A stretch of DNA of 64,000 nt from Tachypleus tridentatus (Eukaryota > Arthropoda > Merostomata > Xiphosura > Limulidae): positions 145,113,009 through 145,177,008 of the forward strand of contig NC_134834.1 of assembly GCF_004210375.1 (NCBI RefSeq), read 5' to 3'. The position numbers and the translations under genes were made by a program. Positions 46,332-57,959 of this stretch are shown here, piece after piece. Each line of letters opens with the position of its first letter. Position 1 is the stretch's first letter. The notes under the pieces are model-generated. The model was not told where the DNA came from, made no database searches, and worked only from the letters and a program-made list of their open reading frames with translations.

Positions 46332-47354
46332 TGGACCAAAGTAAGTATTAAATATTATAAATGTGTGTCTGTGGTTTTAATTATTGTAAGAGTTACAACT
46401 ATCTGGGATACAGCTATACTGGAAGTTTATAGATCTTGTGTCCATTTCATGGACATATAAAACTAAATAAATGATAGGAAAATAAAATTTAATTCAAAGG
46501 AAAGTAAGGATTTATGGTTATTTGTGGAATTATTATAAGTATCCAAAACAAAATAAGTGGTGCAATAAAAAGTACACAAACAAATAAAGTAATATTAATT
46601 GGATATACTTTAAAACAATTTTCAATCCTCACTTCGGCTGACATTGTGATCTGTATAGCTAAATGAGGCAGTCTAAGTTTACCAACCAAAGTATGAATTG
46701 AAAATCATTTTAAAGTATATTCAACCAGTATCACTTTACTTTTTATTGTACCATTTATTTTGTGTTTTATACTTCTGACAGCAATTCTACGAATAAACGA
46801 GCCCTAATCTCCATTAAAATATTAAGTTGTTTTCCTATTTGTAAAGTTACTTTTAAGTTCCAGATTAAAAACTAAGCTATTACAAATGTCGTGGAAGACG
46901 ATAAATCCATGTTACAATCTGTATTCATGGTTACTAATCGAGGGATCTTTTTCTTTATAAATTATGAGTTTATTTGAATATACGTATATACATCGGAAAC
47001 AGTTTTTTTTCTATTTTTTATCTTTTTTCTATATTTTTCTTAATAAAATGGGCATAAATTCTATAATAGGTATATATTAATGTGTTTTTGTGTGTTTTAC
47101 AGGCGTAAACACGTTGTCTCTGATATAAATATATATTATTTATTGTTTTTAGTTACTTGCAACAGTATTGCCTGATAAATTTCGCTATAGTAGTGTTTAA
47201 GAGAATAAATATTAATAAATAAGATATTGGTGAAACAGGACAGTAACAGGTATCATCTGTGAGAAGGTATTTTGGATCTGATTAGTGTAATAGGATAGCT
47301 CAAAAATTGAGATAGGGTTAGAGAAAACCAATTTTTGTGAGTAATAAAATCCAA
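46332..47354. other. AT-rich intergenic DNA
   Basis: No gene or repeat was recognised. Confidence 0.45.
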
Positions 47355-48670
47355 ATAAAAATGGACTTAGGATTATGGATAACGAAGATCTTGGCTGCTT
47401 GTCCTTAGGAATAAGATATACCAAGCTCTAGATGGCAGATACGAGAATTGTATTACAGTCAAATTAGAGCATTGAGAGTGAAGCATCTGGAAAGGATGCA
47501 GAAAATTATGTAACATTTAGATTAAGCAGAGAAAATGAAACAGAATGTAGGCTTAGGTGAATGTGGTTAATGATTATGTGGAAAAAATATTTGCTACTCT
47601 ACTTGACCAAAGAAGTTAAACGTTAATTTTTACTACTGAATTATAAATTTTTTACCAGTTCACTCGACTAAGCTGTTGCAGTTTAACAGCTTGTATTCTG
47701 CTACAAAACAGCAACTCAATTAATTCTGTGAGATTCATTCGAAGTTTGAGAAACGCCGAGTACCTACAGCTTGCATCAATGTCTTTTAAGAGCCACATTT
47801 CTAGCTTTTCTGTAATAAAATGACAATAATATAATAAAGAAAAGTGATTTGTGATATTATCTAGGTATTTCAAGGTGTTCACTGTTCTCTAAGACTGGGT
47901 TTAAGGTCATGAATTATCAATATTACGAGTGTTTGTCTATCAAGGCTTAGGATTATGGATTACCAAGGTCTAGTCTGTTTCCTCTTCGCTAAGACAAGAC
48001 TTTGGATTATGGATTACCAACTTCTAGTCTGTTTCCTCTTCGCTAAGATGGGACTTAGGATTATAGATTATCAAATTTTGGCTGCTTGTCCTTAGTACTA
48101 CGGATTAACAAAATCTCGGCTAGTTGGTCTTCGTTAAGACTGGGTTTACTATTATAGATTACCAAGGTCTAGTCTGTTTCCTCTTCGCTAACGGGACTTA
48201 GGATTATAGATAACCAAGGTCTAGTCTGTTTCCTCTTCGCTAAGACGGGACTTAGGATTATGAATTACCAAGGTCTAGTCTGTTTCCTCTTCGCTAAGAC
48301 AGGACTTAGGATTATAGATTACCAAGGTCTAGTCCGTTTCCTCTTCGCTAATACGGGACTTAGGATTATAGATTACCAAATTTTGGCTGCTTGTCCTTAG
48401 TGCTACGAATTATCAAAATCTCGGCTAGTTGGCCTTTGTTAAGACTAGGGTTAGGATTATGGATTAGTAAAATTTCAGTAGATTTTACTTCGATAAAAAT
48501 GAACTTAGGATTTCGGATTACCGAGATATCGGCTATTTACTCCTCGTTAAGACCAGGCTTAAGTATATGAATTACCAAAATCTCAGTTGCTTGTGCTTCG
48601 ATAAAAATGGACTTATGATTATGGATTACCAAGTTCTTGGGTTTAGGGTTATGGATTACTAAGGTTTTAG
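47355..48670. repeat. Degenerate tandem repeat, about 54-bp unit
   Basis: Best units at about 47935-48380: GGACTTAGGATTATAGATTA, CCAAGGTCTAGTCTGTTTCC, TCTTCGCTAAGAC. A second variant has TTTTGGCTGCTTGTCCTTAG. More diverged units continue to about 48670, and an isolated one lies at 47355-47420. The stretch 47430-47885 between is not repetitive. Confidence 0.85.
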
Positions 48671-48779
48671 CTAATTCATTGAATAATTGCATGGAAAAGT
48701 AAGAATTAATATCTAATAAGTGTTACCAGAAATTAGTTGCGTCATAGTTTAGTAGCTATCCACAACAGGTTTGGTTTGG

Positions 48780-48890
48780 TTTGTTTTGAATTCGCGAAAA
48801 GCTACTCGAAGGCTACATACACTAGCCGTCCCTAATTTAATAGTGTTAGACTAGAGGAAAGGCAGCTAGTCATTACCATCCACTGACGAC
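48780..48890 (-). repeat. SINE-A 3'-part fragment
   Basis: GTTTTGAATTCGCGAAAAGC, CTAGCCGTCCCTAATTTAATAG, GGCAGCTAGTCATTACCATCC. The tRNA part is missing. Confidence 0.8.
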
Positions 48891-50014
48891 AGTTTAGTTG
48901 TGGGAAAGGTTTGCATTCGGAAACGTCTGCTATAAAAATAAACAATCGCTTTATGCTGAAAGTTCCCAGTTTCGTATAATGCCTATTTTGTTTGATTTTA
49001 TTAAATCTTGCGAGCGAATATGTTCGCCTTCTTTTAGTGCTCTGTGGCAAACGTTTACTCTTGATGTCCTTTTTTAAAGGTAACATACAGACTTGAATGT
49101 AATTTATCTGAGCAATCCAACTGGTGAACTTCAACCTTTCTTTGTATACGCTACTTTGCTGGAACGAATTATTGAAACTAAATATAATGCAAATGTTATG
49201 AGATTGCTTTCTCTCCATTGTATTAAAAGAAACTGCATCAGAAAACAGTGATGTATTTATTGTTTATGCTATGATTGGTTGTAATTAAACCCAACAGACA
49301 GTGACATACCAGAATATTACCTATAAACGTACAGAGAGTCATACTATACCCAGCAGTAGTGTGGTTGTTTCTATCAATTCTTCTATGACAGAAATGACAC
49401 ATGAAAAACGTGTAGAAATCAAAAGTCTGGCTATTGAAGGCTAATTTATGCTACATACATAGAAACTGTACGCAACTTGTGAAAAGGTTACACGAAGTTT
49501 GTACTATCTATAAAAGCACAGGTCGAAGCATACTCTCAAAAAGTAGGGTTAAGTAATTCGCAATATGCTTCCTACGTAATACACTACTAACGAAATATAA
49601 ATCTTGCTAATGACACAGTTATAAGTACAGGTGTCCACGTTACTTCAAGAAACGTACAACACTCATTAACACGAAGTGATATAATGGACGTGTTTAAAGT
49701 GCAGAATCCAAATAAAAAGTGTTTAGCAACAACAGCTTTCTCGATGACAGGCATTACTGTCAACGTACAGCATGTTATGTGAAGCATCTAGAAGGGGAAA
49801 TGACAAGCCTATAAATGCATTAACGCGAGTAGTGTTAGCAAATTTATATACAGGATAACCCAAAGGTTAGCATGCTATTACTCTAAGAAGTTTTGCAAAT
49901 CTATATAACCTGTCTTAAATGCGAACTGAATCTCCTCAGTTCAACAAGATAACTAATTCTGAGGAACTGTGTTCATGAAAAGGAGATAAAACAGGCTGTA
50001 AACATATTAACACA
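48891..50014. other. AT-rich intergenic DNA
   Basis: Minus frames at 48832-49218 and 49587-49787 have no recognised domains; the first begins in SINE-derived DNA. No gene is supported. Confidence 0.4.
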
Positions 50015-50305
50015 TGATATTTTATTGTATGTATTTGTTTGAAATCTCAACACAAGTAATTTTATTATACCTATTTGTTTGCATTATTAATACACGTAGC
50101 TTTATTGTATGTATTTGCTTCCAATAGCAATATACACGAAACTTTCTGTATGTGCTTGTTTGCAATATTAACATGTGGAAATTTATTGTTTCTACTTTTT
50201 TGCAGTATTAACAAGTGGAACTTTATGGTATGTGTTTGTTTGCAATATCATCACATATTATTTTATGTGTATATATTTATTTGCAATATCAACACATGTA
50301 ACCTG
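50015..50305. repeat. Degenerate tandem repeat, about 42-bp unit
   Basis: Roughly seven units of TTTATTGTATGTATTTGTTT, GCAATATCAACACATGTAAC with substitutions. A plus frame at 50075-50311 is a by-product of the repeat. Confidence 0.85.
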
Positions 50306-50464
50306 ATTTGACAAAACATGTTGTGTGTTGTTTTCTAAAGCATACACAATGGAGTTCTTTCGATTGCTACAGATTACCGCGAAAGTAGATTTTTTTCATT
50401 TGTTAGGAATATAGTAGGAAGAGATGAACTCAAAACAAAGTGTCTTGTATGTTGATGAAAAAAG

Positions 50465-50830
50465 CGATTATTTTAACAATACGTTTTTAAGTTGTTAAGG
50501 GCTTTCACTAAAGTTGATTAAAAAGACTATTGTTTTAACAATGCATTCTTAAACTGTGAAGAAATCTTACTCATCTTTGTTGTTTAAAAACTATTGTTTT
50601 AACAATACCTTCTTAAACTTTCAAGGAATCCCGCTCATGTTGTTAAAAAGAACTATTGTTTTAACAATGCATTCTTAAACTTTCAAGGAATCCCGCTCAT
50701 GTTGTTAAAAAGAACTATTGTTTTAACAATGCATTCTTAAACTTTCAAGGAATCACGCTCATATATGTTGTTAAAAGAACTATTGTTTTAACAATGTGTT
50801 TTAAAGCTATCAAACACTCCTACTAATGTT
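50465..50830. repeat. Tandem repeat, about 62-bp unit, 5-6 copies
   Basis: Unit AAAGAACTATTGTTTTAACA, ATGCATTCTTAAACTTTCAA, GGAATCCCGCTCATGTTGTT. Each unit contains the small palindrome ATTGTTTTAACAAT. The middle copies are nearly identical, the outer ones diverged. Confidence 0.9.
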
Positions 50831-51014
50831 TCTTTTACGACAAAAGACGAACTAAAGTTTCATTTCCGTCGAAACGTCTGTGAGGAAGTGTGGAGGTGGC
50901 GGCAAAATACACAACACTGTTAACATATTCAGTACATATAGGTCAATTGGGTGGGAACTCCCCGTCTTAGAGAACCAATAATAGAAGTATGAGCTTTCTG
51001 TTATATAACATTGA

Positions 51015-51127
51015 ATACTGGTTGTAATTGGCCATCGTGTTCCTGGTATTACTACGCTAAAGGCAGGGATTCGATACCTCTCGAAGGGCATAGAAGTTAG
51101 CTGCATGTAGCTTTGCCTAAATAAAAT
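51015..51127 (+). repeat. Diverged SINE-C copy
   Basis: ATTACTACGCTAAAGGCAGGG, GATTCGATACCTCTCG, GGGCATAGAAGTTAGC, GCATGTAGCTTTGCCTAAAT. Confidence 0.6.
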
Positions 51128-51335
51128 ATATACATATTTGTAGTCTCGTTGCGTCATCTAGCGGACCTTTTGTACTTTAACTTTTTTTTACTTTTCAGTT
51201 AATGTGATTCTATTAAACATATGTATCTTACATTTCGATGGTGTTCATACATTTAAATCACAAGTGTAATCACATATAAATGGACAAGCGCAAGTGAGAC
51301 GAAGAAATGAAAGTGTAAAGCAAAGGAAGGAATAT

Positions 51336-51341
51336 TTTATT
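51336..51341 (-). terminator. Candidate poly(A) signal AATAAA
   Basis: AATAAA on minus about 135 nt after the orcokinin stop codon at 51475. Confidence 0.35.
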
Positions 51342-51474
51342 TTTTCTACTACACGTGTTCAAAGGTCAAATCACTTTTCGCTGTGAGACAAAATAACCTT
51401 TCATGTACTTTAAACATCAACTACACGAACAGTTTGACGTATATTTAAATAATGAAAATTTGGCCTTTTGTTTT

Positions 51475-52014
51475 CTACACGTGGTAATTTTCGTTATACA
51501 ATCGGCGTTTGAGAAAACCCTCGAATCCAGCGTTGTCGATCTCGTCAATATTTCTTTTAGGATGGTCAGCTAGACTGTCGCGACGCTTCAGAAAACTTCT
51601 AAATCCAGCGTTGTCGATCTCGTCCATGTTGCGTTTGGCAAATCCATTGAATCCAACGTTGTCGATTTCATCAAAGTTTCTCTTGCTTGCACCCAAGGCT
51701 GCTCCACTCAGGGAATCGAACCTTTTGGAATAACCCAGTGACGACCCACTTAAGGAGTCGAAACTTCTCTTCGAATTCGATGCTTTAACGAGAGAATTTC
51801 CTCTTATAGAAACCAAAACTTTCATGATATCATTCCCTTTGAAGCTGTCGAAGAGCCGAAGAAATCTCCCTTCACTTACCTCATCTAAAACTCGCAAGAT
51901 GTCACTACTTTCGAAGATATCCAGCGCACGATTCTTCATCAAGAAACGCAAGACGTCGCCACCTGTCAGAGCATGTAGCTCGTAGAAAGTTTGGTACATA
52001 GGCTGATGACTAAC
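51475..52014 (-). CDS. Orcokinin precursor, mature-peptide exon
   Basis: Orcokinins are secreted arthropod neuropeptides that act on gut muscle and in the brain. The exon opens after TTACAG at 52015, reads [19 protein letters not shown] and ends with TAG (179 codons). The first 80 residues are a spacer ([20 protein letters not shown]...). Then, separated by KR sites, come [61 protein letters not shown] and [14 protein letters not shown]. The NxDEIDxxGFxxF pattern is the orcokinin signature, while the two FDSLSG peptides are a second class like orcokinin-B/orcomyotropin-related peptides. The ATG at 51999 is internal and not a convincing start, as no signal peptide follows. The signal exon must lie upstream (above 52014) and was not found. 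The opposite-strand frame at 51509-51733 is a shadow. Confidence 0.93.
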   Translation of the reverse strand, partial: VSHQPMYQTFYELHALTGGDVLRFLMKNRALDIFESSDILRVLDEVSEGRFLRLFDSFKGNDIMKVLVSIRGNSLVKASNSKRSFDSLSGSSLGYSKRFDSLSGAALGASKRNFDEIDNVGFNGFAKRNMDEIDNAGFRSFLKRRDSLADHPKRNIDEIDNAGFEGFLKRRLYNENYHV

Positions 52015-52302
52015 CTGTAAGGAGAATTTGGCAATTTAAATGATATATTTGCATTAAGAGACTGAATGCTTTCTATTATTGTCGTCAAGTAAGAATATAA
52101 AATGTGATATACATAAAACGACAGATGTCCTTAGATTACGATACAGATTTTGTTCTCAATATCCCACGTTCTTCAGTTTAATTTTAGATATAAGTGTCAA
52201 CGTTAATAACCACTGAAATCATTCGTTGTAGCTAGTACTTTGGAAACGTTATGTAAGGGTTTACATCATGAACTGCTTATATCTAGGTCTGTGGTTCATT
52301 TA
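52015..52302. other. Upstream intron of the orcokinin gene
   Basis: Presumed intron sequence before the acceptor at 52015. It is AT-rich, with no recognised element. Confidence 0.4.
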
Positions 52303-52662
52303 TTTGTTTATTTGTTCTAAAGCACAAAGTTACATGGTGATCTATCTGTGCTTTGCCCACCACAAATATCAAAACATGATGTTTAGTATTATAAACCCAT
52401 TGACTTACTGCAAAGTCATATGTTATCGAGTCGTTGTTAGGTGTTAAATTAAACACAGAGCCTATCAATTCATTTGTGGTAAGTTCAAGGCAGAGGTTTA
52501 ATTCCATGTGGTGGACAGAGTGCAGATGACCCATTGTGTTATTGTTGTTTATTATCCAGCGCAAAGCTGCACGAAAGGTTGTTTCTGGCAATAGAAGTCC
52601 AAAGACATTCTGATAAGCCACTGGAGGGCAGCACATTTTGTAGCTTTGTATTAAGTAAAGAA
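52303..52662. repeat. Cluster of diverged SINE-B/SINE-C pieces
   Basis: Minus piece at 52303-52412 (TTCTAAAGCACAAAGTTACATG, ATCAAAACATGATGTTTAG). Plus piece at about 52470-52540 (GTTTAATTCCATGTGGTGG, ATGACCCATTGTG). Minus piece at 52545-52640 (CAGCGCAAAGCTGCACG). A 130-codon minus frame across this cluster is a by-product. Confidence 0.55.
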
Positions 52663-53036
52663 CAAAATTAAACAAAAATTAAAGGCTGAAACATTATTCA
52701 TACGAAACTATAAAGGTATTCAGGAAACTAAATTTAAGATAAAAATGCTATTCAAATATCTTCCGACTTCTGTACTTAAAAACTGATGCATATTTAATAT
52801 TGATATTAACTTTTGAACTCTGCTTGTTAAACGTATCAAAACTGAGGTCGAGGCTATGCTATAAGAATGGTGATCAAATTTCATTCTTCAGTCAGATAAT
52901 AGTAACCTAAGAATTGGCAGTGTGTACTCGAGTCTAGTCTGTCAGTCCAAAATTAAGGACGGCTGTGCAAAGATAGCCATTATAGTTTAGAGTTGGACTG
53001 AATCCTTTGGAAATATGGTAGGAAGAATGGTTTGTT
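52663..53036. other. AT-rich DNA
   Basis: No exon or gene was recognised; a faint SINE-A echo lies near 52915-52990 (CAAAATTAAGGACGGCTG). Confidence 0.4.
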
Positions 53037-53301
53037 TTTGAATTTCGCGCAAAGCTACTAAAGGGCTATTTGCGTCAGCCTTCCATAATTTAGCAGTGTA
53101 AGACTAGAAGGAAGACAGCTAGTCATCACCACCCACCGCTAACTCTTGGGCTACTCTTTTAACAAGGAATAGTGGGATTGATCGTGACATTATAACGCCA
53201 CCACGGCTGAAAAGGCGAGCATGTTTGGTGCGATGGGGATTCGAACTCGCGACCCTCAGATTACGAGTCAAACGCCTTAAGCAACCTGGCCATTCCGGGC
53301 C
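53037..53301 (-). repeat. SINE-A copy
   Basis: TTTGAATTTCGCGCAAAGCTAC to GGCCATTCCGGGCC, with GGGGATTCGAACTCGCGACCC. Flanking GGAAGAATGGT and GAAGGAATGGT may be an imperfect target duplication. Confidence 0.9.
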
Positions 53302-53610
53302 AGAAGGAATGGTGAACATTGAGTAGATAATCACACGTAATAGGTTTTGTAAAAAAAAAAAAAAAAAAAATCAAAAAAATCAGTATATTTTATTTTTTGT
53401 GCTCTGTACTGTAATTATTTAAAACACAAGTAATGCAAAGAATTGAAAAATAAATGTTTGCATCTGTTGAATCATTAATAGCTTCTGGTCAACAGTAAAT
53501 TCTTATTACAACTTAAGCTATTTAAATTATAACCTTCACTAAGAATAAGACAATTTGGGAGCATTGGTTATCTGGATAAGCCAAATAGTTACTGTAAGGT
53601 ATAGTTTGGT

Positions 53611-53862
53611 TTGAATTTCGCGCAAAACCACACCAAGGTTATCAGCGTTAACCGTCTCTAATTTATTGAGGAAAGACTACAAGAGAGGCAGCCAGTCATC
53701 ATCACCCACCGCCAACTCTTGAACAAATGAATAGTGGGATTGACCGTAATATTATAACGCTTTCACAGCTGAAAGGGCGAACATGTTTGATAAGACTGGT
53801 ATTCGAACCCGCGACCCTTAGACTGGGAGTCAAACGCCCTAGAAACATGGCCATGCCGGACC
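53611..53862 (-). repeat. SINE-A copy
   Basis: TTGAATTTCGCGCAAAACCAC to GGCCATGCCGGACC. It lacks the usual GGGCTACTCTTTTACCAA segment. Confidence 0.87.
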
Positions 53863-54329
53863 TGATATAATATGAAAGATTGAATAGTAATGTTTAACGC
53901 AGGACTTATCATGATTAATACCATATGTTTAAATGTAAACCAGTGCAAAACTTTAATTTTCGGATGATTAAATTGGATTGTATTATAAGAAAGACACATT
54001 CGATGATAACAAAATTTTTAGGAGGTTTAAATGAAAATAAATTGTAACTAATGAAATTATACAAAAACTATTAAAAGAAAAAATATGTTGGAACTAATGA
54101 CATTCAATCAAAATATGTTAAGATTCTTAGAAATCATGTTGGATCTGAATAGTCTCTAGATGAATTACGGTACAAAGAATCAGTTAACCCTAACCCATGG
54201 GCTTCTAGAAGATTAAATTCAATAACTTAATTCAAGTGCTTCCAAACGTGAAGTGCAATAAATTGGATAACCTTAACCCGTGTGCATCGAAAGATGAATT
54301 ATTTTTTTAAGAAATGTAATTAGAATAAA
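53863..54329. other. AT-rich DNA
   Basis: Nothing was recognised apart from two loose echoes of GAT(T/G)AA.TT.AATAACTTAA. Confidence 0.4.
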
Positions 54330-54912
54330 CTTATCAAGCGCTCATCTTTGTATATGAGTGATATATATTTCCAACTTGTAATTGTCTTCTGGTTATGTAT
54401 GCTTCCAGTCCAGTGTTATATATATTTGCAGTTCATCTTTGTATATGGGGGATATAGTTTCCCAGCTTATTCTTGTGTGTGAGTGATGTATGTTCCCAGT
54501 TCAATTTTGTTTATGGATGATGTCCGTTCACAGTTCATCTTTGTCTACCGGTAATATATATTCTCAGTTCATCCTTGTTTATGGATAATGTATGTTCCCA
54601 GTTCAACCTTGTTTATGGATATTGTTTGTTCCCAGTTCATCCCTATATATGGGTGATGTCAGCTCCCTGTTCATCCTTGTGCACTGGTGATATGTGTTCT
54701 CAGTTCATCCTTGTTTATGGGTGATATATGTTCCAAGTTCATCCTTGTTATGGGTAATGTCTGTTCCCAGTTCATCTTTGTCTACGAGTGATACATATTC
54801 CCAGTTCATCTTTGTCTACGAGTGATACATATTTCCAGTTCATCGTTGTTATGGTTAATGTCTCTTTCCAGTTCATCCTTGTATATGTGTTATGTATGTT
54901 CTTATTGTGAGC
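54330..54912. repeat. Minisatellite: about 34-36-bp unit, about 16 copies
   Basis: Unit TATGGGTGATATATGTTCCC, AGTTCATCCTTGTT, with many substitutions and small indels between copies. Confidence 0.88.
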
Positions 54913-55508
54913 GTAGAATTCCATGCTCAAAATTTGAATTCTCTCCAATAAACTAAAGAAGAATGAAACACTTTACACAAAAGCTTGAGTTATCGGATTC
55001 TTTGTTTTACGAAGTTAGCTTTATGATGATAAAACTGGAACCTGGTCTTTACCTCCATAGCCATTAGTTGTCCACACTCGGTTTCCCAGTACGTTCAGTA
55101 AGTTACTTTTCATGATCTTGTACTCTCAGCAAAACTCATCAACACAAATATGTTGGTCACGACATGGAGAAAAATATGGTTATTGTAGCACTTATATCAA
55201 ATGTTATAGTAGAAAAATATGTTTATAAGTTTGATCAATGTACCCGAAGAGCAGCAGGAGACTAATAAACCCCTATTGGTCAACCGGAAAGATATTTTAT
55301 CCAATCGTTACTGCACTTTTAATGACGTAAGTTTCAGTTTTTCACTCCAGTACTTACTGAGAATGTAATTTACCAAAATCCGTTTATATCGACTTGTTCT
55401 GTTAAAAGGCCCGTTTAAAAATGATAATAACTTCAGAATAGCACAGATCTGATTTTTTTCAAGCAACCTTTTAACTTCACCAAATGGTGTGCTACCCTTG
55501 TTTGTTTT
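54913..55508. other. Intergenic or intronic DNA
   Basis: A minus ATG at 55113 is followed by an open stretch and GGAG-GTAAAG at about 55051, but the encoded text (MKSNLLNVLGNRVWTTNGYG) is not a signal peptide. No exon is called. Confidence 0.35.
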
Positions 55509-55754
55509 TTAATTTCGTGCAAAGCTACACGAGGGCTAACCGTTCCTATTTTAGCAGTGTAAGACTAGAGAGAAGGCAGCTAGTCATCACAACCCACCGC
55601 CAACTCTCAGGCTACTATTTTACCAACGAATAATGGGATTGGTCGTTACATTATAACGCCCCATGGCTGAAAGGGCGAGCATGTTTGGTGCGACGGTGAT
55701 TCGAACCCGCGACCCTCAGATTACGAGTCGAGCGCCGTAACCACCTGGCCATGC
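55509..55754 (-). repeat. SINE-A copy
   Basis: TTAATTTCGTGCAAAGCTAC to CCTGGCCATGC; GGTGATTCGAACCCGCGACCC inside. Confidence 0.88.
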
Positions 55755-55852
55755 AGATACAAATATTCTCAACCAACCATCAAATTTACAAAACTTCTTT
55801 TATTACGCAGATACAAGTATTCTTAACCAACAACTCAAATTTTTAACTTCAC
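55755..55852. repeat. Two-copy tandem repeat, about 55-bp unit
   Basis: GCAGATACAAATATTCTCAA and GCAGATACAAGTATTCTTAA begin the two copies, each followed by CCAAC...CAAATTT. It starts right at the SINE end. Confidence 0.75.
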
Positions 55853-56074
55853 TTTGTGTATTCTGTTAAGCGCGTTTGATATTTTTAAATATAAAATTCT
55901 AAACACATAACAGGATCTCATTCCGACTGTCTATGCACTTCTGTGGTATTTGTTTGAGTGTGTGTTTTAGGATTTTGCACATAATTTTATCTGCAGATAC
56001 ACTTCTAGTCTATTAGACAAGAGTGACCCAATAGATGGAGGTGGACAGTGTTGGGTTTGTGGCCTTCCGTCTGG

Positions 56075-56341
56075 TCCGATATGGCCTGGTAATTAGGGCA
56101 CTTGACTCGCAATCTGAAGGTCGCGGGCTCAAATCCACGTCACAAAAAATATGATCGTTCTTTCAGTCATGAGGCGTTATAAGTGACGGTCAATCCAATT
56201 ATTTTAAGATAAAAGCGTAGCCTAAAAGTTGGCGGTGAATAGTGTTGATTGGCTGCCTTCCCTCTAGTCTTACATGGCTAAATTAGGGACGACTAGCGTG
56301 GATAGCTCTCGCGTAACTTTGTGCGAAATTAAAAAAAAACC
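56075..56341 (+). repeat. SINE-A copy
   Basis: TCCGATATGGCCTGGTAATTAGGG, GCGGGCTCAAATCCACGTC, GCGGTGAATAGTGTTGATTGG, CTAAATTAGGGACGACTAGC, TGTGCGAAATTAAAAAAAAAC. Confidence 0.87.
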
Positions 56342-56449
56342 AACTCATCCTTCCAGTGCATTCAAAAGAAGGGCCGACATGTGCAACGAGTCCATATGCA
56401 TACTTGCACAAGTATTCTGAAATAAATAAATGTACTTCTTTACCTAAGT

Positions 56450-56570
56450 CTCCCTTTCACAAATGGTTCAATAGTAAGTTTATGGACTCACGAAGATAAA
56501 ATTGTGGTTACATACCCGCAAAAGGTATAGCATGTATTGAGCAGTTTTGCTCTTAACAACAACTAAACTG
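56450..56570 (+). repeat. Diverged SINE-C-like copy
   Basis: AAATGGTTCAATAGTAAGTTTATGG, GTGGTTACATACCCGC, TATTGAGCAGTTTTGCTCTTAA. Weak. Confidence 0.4.
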
Positions 56571-56764
56571 TACTTATATATATGACTACCAATCCAGTTC
56601 TTAGAGTTCACGTATCAGCAATTATATTCATCATATGATCGACACTAGCGCTTATCACGTGAGTGAGTCAGCAACTTCACATCATTGTAATACTCTATAG
56701 TGAGTATGGTTAAATTTACTTATGTATAAACCCTTACTTTATAGGTCTTTATTACTGCTGAACT

Positions 56765-57305
56765 AGCAAAACAAGAGGGTTACTTGATGAACTATGTGTA
56801 ATCCAACTAACAGAAGCAATGGATCACTTAATCATCTAGATATAATCTACTTAACAATAGAAGAGGGTTACTTGATGATTTATGTGTAACTCAACTAACA
56901 GGACCAGTGTATCACTTGACATCCAGATGTAATCTAACTAACATAACAAGAGGGTTACTTGATGATCTTTATATAATCTAACTAACAAACCCAGTGGATC
57001 TATTGATCAACCACATATAATGTGACTAACAGAACAAGGCAATTGCTTGATGATCTATGTATAATCCTACTAACAGAAGCAGTAGATCACCTGATCATCC
57101 AGATGTAATCTATCTAACACAACAACAGGGTTACTTGATGGTCTATCTGTAATCCAACTAGCAGGACCAGTGGATCACTTCACCATCCAGATATATCTAG
57201 CTAACAATATAATGATCTATGTGTAATTTAACTAACAGAAGCACTAGATCACTTGGTCATCCAAATATAATGTAGCTAACAAAACAAGAAGGCCGCTTGA
57301 TTAAC
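56765..57305. repeat. Minisatellite: about 88-bp unit of two related halves
   Basis: Unit contains AACAAGAGGGTTACTTGATG, ATCTATGTGTAATCCAACTA, ACAGAAGCAGTGGATCACTT, GATCATCCAGATGTAATCTA. The two halves share TTGAT.AT and TAATC.A.CTAACA, so it began as an approximately 44-bp unit. About six copies. Confidence 0.88.
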
Positions 57306-57618
57306 ACTAGTATTTTAACTAATTTACTAAGCCTAGATATGAAAATACATTTTGCACTAAATTCCTCGAGCAAGTAAACTGGAAGCAAAGAACTCCATTA
57401 TTGTGTTATTAATATAATTTTTAAAGAAGCAAGAGTTATAGGAGGGTTTTCTTCCTTTCTAGAATCTCAAGTAAACTTACACAAAGTTGTTCTGCTAGTC
57501 ACTGATACATCACACGCAAGAAGGATTAGATATATACAAGAAATCCTTAACCTTCTCTCAAACTCTGTCCACAAAATGAAGATTGACATCAGTGATAGTA
57601 GTGATATTATTGATGTCT
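57306..57618. other. AT-rich DNA
   Basis: Nothing was recognised. Confidence 0.4.
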
Positions 57619-57942
57619 CGTGATACTTGATACTAACTACGAAACAATAACATTTTATACTAGATAGGAACCAGTAACTCCTGATAATAAACTAAGAACC
57701 AATAAATGCTCGATAATAGTTAGCAGCCACTAAACATCTGAAAATAAACTAATAACTACCTGACACTAGTTAGTATTCAATAAACACCTCATATTAGTTA
57801 ATAACTAGTAATATTTGCTACAAGCTAGTAGCCAATAAACATTTGATAATAACTAAGAACCAGTAAACACCTGATATCAGGTGTAACCAATAATATGTGA
57901 TAGTGTTCTGTAACCAGTAGCAGCTGATAATAACAGGAACCA
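57619..57942. repeat. Degenerate tandem repeat, about 36-bp unit
   Basis: Repeated AGTAACCAATAAACACCTGA, TAATAAACTAAGAACC with many changes; about nine copies. Confidence 0.8.
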
Positions 57943-57959
57943 ACTAGAAGGGAACTCAG

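Noticed and set aside
52283-52675. 130-codon minus frame
   Set aside because: Crosses several diverged SINE pieces; not a gene.
55051-55113. Possible first exon of orcokinin (ATG on minus with GGAG-GTAAAG)
   Set aside because: The encoded 20 residues are not a signal peptide and the junction would be phase 1, whereas the orcokinin exon needs phase 0.
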